Source: an uncultured Olsenella sp. (GTDB taxonomy: Bacteria > Actinomycetota > Coriobacteriia > Coriobacteriales > Atopobiaceae). From it: 5,503 nucleotides of DNA. This document shows, piece by piece, positions 1-4,494 of the stretch. Position numbers and translations under genes: made by a program. The notes beneath the pieces were generated by a model, which ran no database searches, had not been told where the DNA came from, and worked only from the letters and a program-made list of their open reading frames with translations. Location: contig CAMXZR010000094.1 of the NCBI GenBank assembly GCA_947253595.1, positions 1 through 5,503 on the forward strand, in the 5' to 3' direction. The stretch's first letter is position 1. Every line of letters begins with the position of its first letter.

Positions 1-157
1 CGCGCAGGAAGCGCGCGAAGAAGTCCGCGGGGACGAAGACGCCGCCGATGTGGCCGAAGTGCAGGTTCTTGTTGCCGTAGGGCATGCCGCCGGTGATGAC
101 GGCGCGCTGCGGGAAGGTGGGACGGGTGGCCTCGTGGGCATCGCGCTCTGCTGCCAT
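1..157 (-). CDS. metG: Methionyl-type class I aminoacyl-tRNA synthetase, N-terminal fragment
   Basis: Only the first 52 codons lie in the window; the gene runs off the left edge. The protein starts MAAERDAHEATRP and continues with ITGGMPYGNKNLHFGHIGG, followed by VFVPADFFARFLR. This is the layout of the start of the class I synthetase Rossmann fold. HFGH (about residues 33-36) is the ATP-binding HIGH-type signature, and the preceding MPYGN resembles the LPYANG segment of methionyl-tRNA synthetases. The expected role is charging tRNA-Met with methionine in the cytoplasm. GGMPYGNKN differs from the usual SALPYANGP, so this is a divergent subfamily. The ATG at 157 is preceded by AAGGA eight bases upstream, which supports this start. 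It is divergent from the DUF1287 gene across a 436-bp gap. The KMSKS motif and anticodon domain are out of view, so a related class I ligase cannot be excluded. Confidence 0.72.
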   Translation of the reverse strand, partial: MAAERDAHEATRPTFPQRAVITGGMPYGNKNLHFGHIGGVFVPADFFARFLR

Positions 158-197
158 GTGGGAGTTCCTTTGCTTGTGGCTGCTGTGTAACCGTCTT

Positions 198-206
198 AGT
201 ATCCCA
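198..206 (-). promoter_or_regulatory. Candidate extended -10 promoter for the synthetase gene
   Basis: On the minus strand the bases read TGGGATACT, an extended -10 form (TGn followed by GATACT), about 40 bases before the ATG at 157. This would give a short leader of roughly 35 nt containing the AAGGA ribosome site. I see no good -35 hexamer at the usual distance, which extended -10 promoters can tolerate. This is pattern matching only. Confidence 0.3.
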
Positions 207-551
207 CAACGGGCGGGGGTCCCGGCGGCCTCGTGGGGGGCGCGTCCCTCTCGTCCGACGTGGAGCTTGGGCACGATTCTTCGCACGTTGACTCTTGCGA
301 GCATGCCATTGCGCGCATTGTCGATCGTTTTCCCAGCTGGCGATCACTGTCGTTGTACGTTCTGCGTGGTGGATCCTCAGGGCGTGCGCAAGAGCGTGAT
401 GGACGCCCTGCCATGTGCGCTGGTGCGTGGCTGCTGGCCTCCGCGTGCCAGCCAGTGGCGGATGCCGCGAGCTGGTTGGCACGGGCAGCGTCCGCCAAGG
501 GCGTCCGCGAATATAGACTGATAGACTGGGAAGAGAACACGAGGAGAGAAT

Positions 552-572
552 GCGGGGAGAGGGAAGCCCCGC
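552..572 (+). promoter_or_regulatory. GC hairpin in the leader of the DUF1287 gene
   Basis: GCGGGG (552-557) and CCCCGC (567-572) form a perfect 6-bp stem with a 9-nt loop. It ends about 8 bases before the GGGAGG ribosome site (581-586) of the gene starting at 594. It has no following T run, so it does not look like an intrinsic terminator. It may stabilise the leader or affect translation; chance is possible at this GC content. Confidence 0.3.
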
Positions 573-593
573 CCGTCCCAGGGAGGTGGGCGC

Positions 594-1247
594 ATGGGCA
601 GGGTAGGGAGGCTCGTGGGCGCGACCCTGGCCGTCGCGCTTCTCTTCTGCGCCCTGCGCCTTGCCTGGGGGCTCAACTACGTCCCGCATCCCAGCCACGC
701 CAGCGAGGAGCTGGGCATCGAGCGCGTTCACAGTCCCCACGACGCGGACGCCGACGGCGTGGACGACCAGACCGACATCCTCGAGTCCGCCCGAGCATAC
801 GTGGCGACGCGACCGCGCTACCGAAGCGGCTACTACGCGGGTGGCTGGCCGGACGACGGGTGCGGGGTCTGCACCGACGTGGTCGCCCGCGCCCTTCTCG
901 GCGCAGGCTGCGACCTGCGCGAGCTCGTGGCGGCGGACGTCCGCGCGCACCCCGGAGCATACGGCATCGACGCGTCCGACCCCGACATCGACTTCCGGCG
1001 CACGAAGGTGCTCACCCGCTACTTCGAGCGCAACGCGCGTCGGCTCGCGACGGACCTCTCCGACGTCTCGTCGTGGCAGGGCGGGGACGTCGTGATGTGG
1101 GAGGGCCACGTGGGCATCGTCTCGGACCTGCGGCGGGCGGACGGCGTGCCCTTCGTCATCCACCACTGGGGCCAGCTGCAGCTGCGCTACGAGGAGGACC
1201 GCCTGGATAGCTGGGGACGCATCGTCGGCCACTACCGCCTGGGCTAG
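594..1247 (+). CDS. DUF1287 family protein, secreted or membrane-anchored, NlpC/P60-like
   Basis: A 217-residue protein. Residues 8-27 are hydrophobic after a short Arg-containing start, giving a signal peptide or signal anchor. There is no clear lipobox, so the rest should lie outside the membrane. The mature part carries the DUF1287 hallmarks: GVCTDVV around Cys93, DPDIDFRR at 129-136, WQGGDVV at 161-167, GHVGIVSD with His172, and VIHHWG with His190/His191, ending in IVGHYR. Cys93 with these histidines suggests a papain/NlpC-P60-like active site, but the substrate of DUF1287 proteins is not known to me and a cell-wall role is inference. Residues 50-61 (DADADGVDDQTD) match the thrombospondin type 3 calcium-loop pattern DxDxDGxxDxxD. 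The ATG at 594 is chosen because GGGAGG lies 7 bases upstream; length is normal for the family. The PHP gene follows after 86 bp on the same strand and may be read through. Confidence 0.85.
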   Translation: MGRVGRLVGATLAVALLFCALRLAWGLNYVPHPSHASEELGIERVHSPHDADADGVDDQTDILESARAYVATRPRYRSGYYAGGWPDDGCGVCTDVVARALLGAGCDLRELVAADVRAHPGAYGIDASDPDIDFRRTKVLTRYFERNARRLATDLSDVSSWQGGDVVMWEGHVGIVSDLRRADGVPFVIHHWGQLQLRYEEDRLDSWGRIVGHYRLG

Positions 1248-1257
1248 GCATCGGCCC

Positions 1258-1280
1258 CCGCGGCTTGGGACAGCCGTCGG
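1258..1280 (+). terminator. Hairpin just after the DUF1287 stop, possible weak terminator
   Basis: CCGCGGCT (1258-1265) pairs with AGCCG-T-CGG (1272-1280) to give 8 base pairs with one bulged T at 1277 and the 6-nt loop TGGGAC. It begins 11 bases after the stop codon. No T tract follows, so termination would be inefficient. The AGCCG arm can alternatively pair with CGGCT at 1286-1290. The arm comes from a near-repeat: TCGGCCC..GCGGCTTGGG occurs at 1251 and again at 1277. Confidence 0.3.
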
Positions 1281-1333
1281 CCCTGCGGCTTGGGCTAGAC
1301 TGGTCCCATTCCGCGACGGACGAGGGGGATTCC

Positions 1334-2179
1334 ATGTCCAGGCTGCGCGCCAACTTCCACAGCCACACCACCTTCTGCGACGGCAGCGCGACGGCAGAGC
1401 AGATGGTGCGGGCGGCGCTCGAGAGGGGCTTCACCCAGCTGGGCTTCTCGGGGCACATGGACCCGGACGTCCACATGGACTGGCCCGCCTACGTGACAGA
1501 GGTCAGGCGCCTGCAAGCGGAGTATGCCGACCGCATCGACATCCTGCTGGGAGTGGAGCTCGACAGCGTCTATGACCCCGCCTGCTGCCCCGGCGCCGAG
1601 TACGTCATCGGCTCCACCCACTTCCTGGACGTCGAGACTCCCGAGCCCATGAGCGTTGACAGCAGCGAGGAGCACCTGCGCGCGTTGTGCCGCGAGCACT
1701 TCGGCGGGGACTGGCTGGCGCTGTGCCGCTCCTACTACGAGCTCGAGGCGCAGGTGTACGACCGCACCCACTGCGACTTTGTGGGTCACTTCGACCTGGT
1801 GACGCGCTTCAACGACTCGATGCGCTTCGTGGATGAGACGAGTCCCGCCTACCTCGCCCCGGCGCTCGAGGCCATGGAGCGGCTGGTGAACCAAGGGGTT
1901 CCCTTCGAGATCAACTGCGGTGCCGTCAACCGGGGGCGCAAGGCCGAGCCGTACCCACGCCATGAGCTCCTGCGCGCGCTGCACGACTTCGGGGGAGAGA
2001 TAATCATCAGCGCGGACGCACATCAGCCGGAGCTGCTCGACGGCGGCTTCGACGTGGCGCTGCGCTCGGCGGCCGACTGCGGCTTCACGCACGTGAACAT
2101 ACTGGCGCACGACGCGGCGGGGCAGGTCGAATGGCGTCAGCTCGCGCTCGACACGCTGGTGGGTAGGGAGGTTCGATGA
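1334..2179 (+). CDS. PHP-domain phosphatase, histidinol-phosphatase (HisJ/HisK) family
   Basis: A 281-residue protein filled by one PHP domain, close to the usual length of the family (about 270). The metal-ligand series is complete: His9 and His11 in FHSHTTFCDG, Asp16, His41 in FSGHMD, Glu75 in GVELD, His96 in GSTHF, His152 in VGHFD, and Asp228 and His230 in ISADAH. FEIN at 191-194 is also typical. The known reaction of the family is dephosphorylation of histidinol phosphate to histidinol, the penultimate step of histidine synthesis, in the cytoplasm with a multi-metal centre. Related PHP proteins act on other phosphate esters, and no his genes are in view, so the substrate is uncertain. The ATG at 1334 is preferred over an upstream TTG at 1265 because GAGGGGG lies 5 bases before it and homology begins at RANFHSH. 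It overlaps queH by 4 bp (ATGA), implying translational coupling. Confidence 0.85.
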   Translation: MSRLRANFHSHTTFCDGSATAEQMVRAALERGFTQLGFSGHMDPDVHMDWPAYVTEVRRLQAEYADRIDILLGVELDSVYDPACCPGAEYVIGSTHFLDVETPEPMSVDSSEEHLRALCREHFGGDWLALCRSYYELEAQVYDRTHCDFVGHFDLVTRFNDSMRFVDETSPAYLAPALEAMERLVNQGVPFEINCGAVNRGRKAEPYPRHELLRALHDFGGEIIISADAHQPELLDGGFDVALRSAADCGFTHVNILAHDAAGQVEWRQLALDTLVGREVR

Positions 2180-2820
2180 CCGACGACGGACGGGCGCCCC
2201 TGCTCCTCCACGCCTGCTGCGGGCCCTGCTCGCTCGAGCCGGTCAGGCTCTTGCGCGCGGAGGGCTTCGAGCCCACGATCTGCTGGACCAACCCCAACAT
2301 CCAGCCCGTGGCGGAGCACGACCGGCGCCTGCGGACGCTCCTTGGCTGGGCGCATGACGTCGCTCACGTGGACGTGATCGTTGCCGGAGACGACCGCAGT
2401 GCATGGGAGAGGGGCGTCGCCCCCGCAGGCTTCGACCGCGGGCGTCGCTGCAGGGCCTGCTATGCCCTGCGCCTCGCCGAGAGCTGCCGCGTGGCGCGCG
2501 AGCGCGGCTTCGAGTTCGTCTCGACGACGCTCGCCGTCTCGCCGTACCAACTCTTCGATGTCTGCCGCGACGAACTGGTGGCCCTGGCGCACGCGCATGG
2601 GCTCGCCGCCGTCTGGCGTGACTTCCGCCCCCACTACCCCGAGGCGACGGCCGAGTCGCGCGAGCTGGGGATGTACCGCCAGAGCTACTGTGGCTGCCGT
2701 TTCTCGTCCGCGGAGGCAGCAATCGAGCGCCACGAGGCCCGCGACGCCCGGAAGGCCGCCCGCGCCGCCCGTCGGGAGGGCCGCGTCGTGGTCGCGCGGC
2801 CCGAGTACCTTCCGGGCTAG
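2176..2820 (+). CDS. queH: Epoxyqueuosine reductase QueH
   Basis: A 214-residue cytoplasmic enzyme of the QueH (formerly DUF208) family, which replaces the cobalamin-dependent QueG. It reduces epoxyqueuosine to queuosine at position 34 of tRNAs with GUN anticodons. The diagnostic cysteines are all present: LHACCGPC at 11-18 (Cys14, Cys15, Cys18), the CRACY pair Cys92 and Cys95, and YCGC at 171-174 (Cys172, Cys174) followed by FS. The family is known to carry a [4Fe-4S] cluster plus a redox-active cysteine pair, in line with these groups. TNPNIQP (38-44) and TTLAVSPYQ (117-125) are further typical stretches. The last 30 residues are Arg/Ala-rich and poorly conserved in type. The start is fixed by AGGGAGG at 2165-2171 and by the ATGA overlap with the PHP gene. 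queA, which makes its substrate, lies 310 bp downstream on the same strand. Confidence 0.93.
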   Translation: MTDDGRAPLLLHACCGPCSLEPVRLLRAEGFEPTICWTNPNIQPVAEHDRRLRTLLGWAHDVAHVDVIVAGDDRSAWERGVAPAGFDRGRRCRACYALRLAESCRVARERGFEFVSTTLAVSPYQLFDVCRDELVALAHAHGLAAVWRDFRPHYPEATAESRELGMYRQSYCGCRFSSAEAAIERHEARDARKAARAARREGRVVVARPEYLPG

Positions 2821-3054
2821 TTGGGCCGCGGCCCCTCTCGCCGAGCGCGTCGATTGCACGGTGCGGGCGGTGTGTGGTGCGTGGCCGTCTGCTGTGGTAG
2901 TCGAGAAGTGGGCGTTTCCTGGGGCGATTCGGCCCGGAGAGCCGCCCACATCTGCCTTCTCGCGCGCCAAGCCGGAAGTGGGTGTCCGCCCCCGTGCCGC
3001 CGTCCCTCCTCCGCCGTCGCCCCGCATCCTCACACAACGCACGCGCGGGCCTTC

Positions 3055-3060
3055 TATAAT
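3055..3060 (+). promoter_or_regulatory. Candidate -10 box of the queA promoter
   Basis: A perfect TATAAT stands out in an otherwise very GC-rich gap, 71 bases before the queA start, which would give a leader of about 64 nt. The -35 is weak: CACACA at 3031-3036 keeps only the ACA half of TTGACA, with an 18-bp spacer. It suggests that queA has its own promoter and does not depend on readthrough from queH. Confidence 0.5.
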
Positions 3061-3118
3061 CACCCCGCAGCAACGCATGCGCCGCGTCCGACCAGACGCC
3101 GACGCTCACGCCAACAGC

Positions 3119-3123
3119 AAGGA
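3119..3123 (+). promoter_or_regulatory. Ribosome binding site that decides the queA start
   Basis: AAGGA lies 7 bases before the ATG at 3131. A second in-frame ATG at 3137 would be 13 bases away, too far, so the start at 3131 is preferred. The open frame extends far upstream of 3131, but that extension lacks QueA homology. Confidence 0.65.
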
Positions 3124-3130
3124 TCCCCAT

Positions 3131-4300
3131 ATGCCCATGCGCACCGAAGACTTCGACTACCCCCTGCCCGACGAGCTCATCGCCCAGGCGCCCGCCGAGC
3201 CACGCGACTCCTGCCGCCTGCTCGTCCTGGATCGCGCCGACGGCTCCGTCGAGCACCGCCGCTTCACCGACCTCCTCGACTACCTCGAGCCCGGCGACCT
3301 CCTCGTCGCCAACAAGACGCGCGTCCTGCCCGCCCGCCTCATGGGCCACAAGCGGGGCTCGGGCGGCGTCGCGCAGACCCTCCTGCTTAAGCGCCGCGAG
3401 GACCTCGACGCCCTGGGCTCCGTCTGGGAGTGCCTGGTCAAGCCCGGCAAGCGGCTCAAGCAGGGTGCCGTCGTCGAGTATCGCGAGGGAGGTATCCACG
3501 CGCCCATGGACTGGCCCGTGGTCCTCATCGGAGAGGTCGTCGACTACCTGGACGAGAACCGCGGCGGCCGCCTCCTGCGCTTCTCGCCCGCCGAGGGACT
3601 CACGTTGGACGAGGCGATCCACAAGGCCGGCCACGTGCCTCTGCCGCCCTATATCACCGAGTACGAGGGCGATCCCGAGAAGTATCAGACCGTCTACGCC
3701 ATGAAGGAGGAGCACTCCGCCGCCGCCCCCACGGCCGGCCTGCACTTCACGCCCGCGCTCATGGAGCGCCTGGCGGAGAGGGGCGTGGGCTGGGCGACCG
3801 TCGAGCTCGAGGTGGGCATCGACACCTTCCGCCTGGTTGAGGAGGACGACCCCACCCAGCACGTCATGCACACCGAGCGCTACCACGTGGGCCAGGACGT
3901 GGTCGATGCCGTGCACGCCGCCAAGGCGGCCGGCCACCGCGTGATCGCCGTGGGCACGACTTCGGTCCGCTCGCTCGAGAGCGCCTTCGATGCCTCGGCC
4001 CCCACCTCCGCGCCAGCGATGGTGGCCCGCCGCTTCGAGGGCACTCCCGACTCCGCGGCGACCCTCGGCAGGGGAGACCTGGTGGAGAGGCGCGACGCCA
4101 CCACCGACCTCTACCTCATGCCCGGTTCGACCTTCCACGTGGTCGACGCCATGATCACCAACTTCCACGTGCCGCGGTCCACGCTCATGATGCTGGTCTC
4201 GGCCTTCGCGACGCGAGGGCAGGTCATGGCCGCCTACCAGAAGGCCATGGACGAGCGCTACCGCTTCCTGAGCTTTGGTGACGCGATGCTGATTCGCTAG
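3131..4300 (+). CDS. queA: tRNA preQ1(34) S-adenosylmethionine ribosyltransferase-isomerase QueA
   Basis: A 389-residue cytoplasmic enzyme. QueA transfers and isomerises the ribosyl part of S-adenosylmethionine onto preQ1 at position 34 of tRNA, giving epoxyqueuosine, the substrate of QueH. Family segments appear in order: FDYPLPDELIAQ (8-19), LVANKTRVLPARL (near 57-70), LVKPGKRLK (near 100-112), PLPPYI, YQTVYA, the SAAAPTAGLHFT core (around 195-207), MHTERYHV, VIAVGTTSVRSLES (near 271-284), ITNFHVPRSTLMMLVSAF (near 342-359) and the end YRFLSFGDAMLIR. It is about 30-45 residues longer than typical QueA proteins. Two stretches account for this: one around APMDWPVVLIGEV and another at about 287-324, rich in Ala, Ser, Pro and Thr, where most QueA proteins have a short link. 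The gene converges on the minus-strand coiled-coil gene, with hairpins between them. Confidence 0.96.
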   Translation: MPMRTEDFDYPLPDELIAQAPAEPRDSCRLLVLDRADGSVEHRRFTDLLDYLEPGDLLVANKTRVLPARLMGHKRGSGGVAQTLLLKRREDLDALGSVWECLVKPGKRLKQGAVVEYREGGIHAPMDWPVVLIGEVVDYLDENRGGRLLRFSPAEGLTLDEAIHKAGHVPLPPYITEYEGDPEKYQTVYAMKEEHSAAAPTAGLHFTPALMERLAERGVGWATVELEVGIDTFRLVEEDDPTQHVMHTERYHVGQDVVDAVHAAKAAGHRVIAVGTTSVRSLESAFDASAPTSAPAMVARRFEGTPDSAATLGRGDLVERRDATTDLYLMPGSTFHVVDAMITNFHVPRSTLMMLVSAFATRGQVMAAYQKAMDERYRFLSFGDAMLIR

Positions 4301-4320
4301 GGGCAGGACGATCGAGCGAG

Positions 4321-4413
4321 GCGCGCAAACCGCGCGTGACCTGCGCGCGAGATTCGATGTACCTGCCCAGACACGATGTGTCCGCGCAAACCGCAGTTGA
4401 TTTGCGCGGACAC
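4321..4413. repeat. Two diverged copies of a CGCGCAAACCGC hairpin unit
   Basis: Copy 1 (4321-4348) and copy 2 (4382-4409) align without gaps at a 61-bp offset and share CGCGCAAACCGC and (T)GCGCG arms. Copy 1 forms a 7-bp stem (4321-4327 with 4342-4348). In copy 2 the same pairs form and the stem is longer. The outer pair is G-C in copy 1 (4321:4348) and C-G in copy 2 (4382:4409), a compensatory change. The 10-nt loops are CCGCGCGTGA and CCGCAGTTGA. This looks like a duplicated or dispersed palindromic element. Confidence 0.6.
4378..4413. terminator. Perfect 13-bp hairpin between convergent genes, likely bidirectional terminator
   Basis: GTGTCCGCGCAAA (4378-4390) and TTTGCGCGGACAC (4401-4413) are exact reverse complements around the 10-nt loop CCGCAGTTGA. 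It lies 78 bases after the queA stop and 70 bases beyond the stop of the converging coiled-coil gene, the expected place for a shared terminator. No T run follows on either strand, so it departs from the classic intrinsic form. It could instead be a REP-like palindrome or a protein-binding site. Confidence 0.5.
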
Positions 4414-4475
4414 GGATATGGTCGCAGCCAGGGCCTCGCCCGTGGGCACGAGCCTCCCCGCCTCCGGTCGGATGC

Positions 4476-4494
4476 CTCGCCCCTAGTGGGGGAG
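4476..4494 (-). other. Small hairpin over the stop codon of the coiled-coil gene
   Basis: CTC-G-CCCC (4476-4483) pairs with GGGG..GAG (4488-4494) as a 7-bp stem with one bulge and a 4-nt loop that contains most of the TAG stop. It may assist transcript end formation; it is short and could be chance. Confidence 0.2.

Larger units (their letters stand above)
158..593. other. Divergent intergenic region without a convincing gene
   Basis: These 436 bases separate the minus-strand synthetase from the plus-strand DUF1287 gene. Frames crossing the region translate to Arg/Pro/Ser-rich, motif-free sequence and look like GC-rich chance frames. I see no tRNA T-loop signature. Notable local features are a perfect 8-bp tandem repeat (ATAGACTG at 513-520 and 521-528), the most A/T-rich spot near the gene and a possible -10 area, and a GC hairpin at 552-572. 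A TTGACT at 288-293 lacks a matching -10 at normal spacing. The region probably holds both divergent promoters; it is long enough to contain an unrecognised small RNA or a decayed gene. Confidence 0.5.
2821..3130. other. queH-queA intergenic region with short repeats
   Basis: This 310-bp gap has no convincing gene; the frames through it lack recognisable motifs. Right after the queH stop is a 12-bp perfect palindrome, GGGCCGCGGCCC at 2823-2834, which could only form a short stem. An 11-base motif GAAGTGGG(C/T)GT occurs twice, at 2906-2916 (its first base varies, A-GAAGTGGGCGT) and 2975-2985. GTGGGCG at 2908-2914 also pairs with CGCCCAC at 2943-2949. The last 75 bases contain a TATAAT box and the queA leader. 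I looked for a preQ1 riboswitch here and did not recognise one. Confidence 0.5.

Noticed and set aside
288..316. TTGACT as the -35 of a plus-strand promoter
   Set aside because: The bases at 17-bp spacing (GCGCAT) do not resemble a -10 box, and the site is about 300 bases from the gene start.
196..540. A 114-codon minus-strand frame in the first intergenic region
   Set aside because: The composition is Ser/Arg/Pro-rich without motifs, and I see no convincing ribosome site; coding cannot be fully excluded but is not supported.
233..1210. A 325-codon plus-strand frame overlapping the DUF1287 gene
   Set aside because: It is Arg-rich and low in complexity and lies in another frame of a gene with strong family motifs.
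1265..1333. Upstream TTG start extending the PHP protein by 23 residues
   Set aside because: The added residues have no family similarity, and the ATG at 1334 has a good GAGGGGG ribosome site and directly precedes the first PHP motif.
1295..2110. A 271-codon minus-strand frame antisense to the PHP gene
   Set aside because: It is Val/Ala/His-rich shadow sequence opposite a PHP domain with a full metal-ligand set.
2137..3078. A 313-codon minus-strand frame covering queH and the gap
   Set aside because: There are no recognisable motifs, and most of it is antisense to queH.
2821..3130. Possible preQ1 riboswitch ahead of queA
   Set aside because: I did not find the expected compact stem, A-rich tail and pseudoknot pairing; preQ1 riboswitches usually precede synthesis or transport genes.
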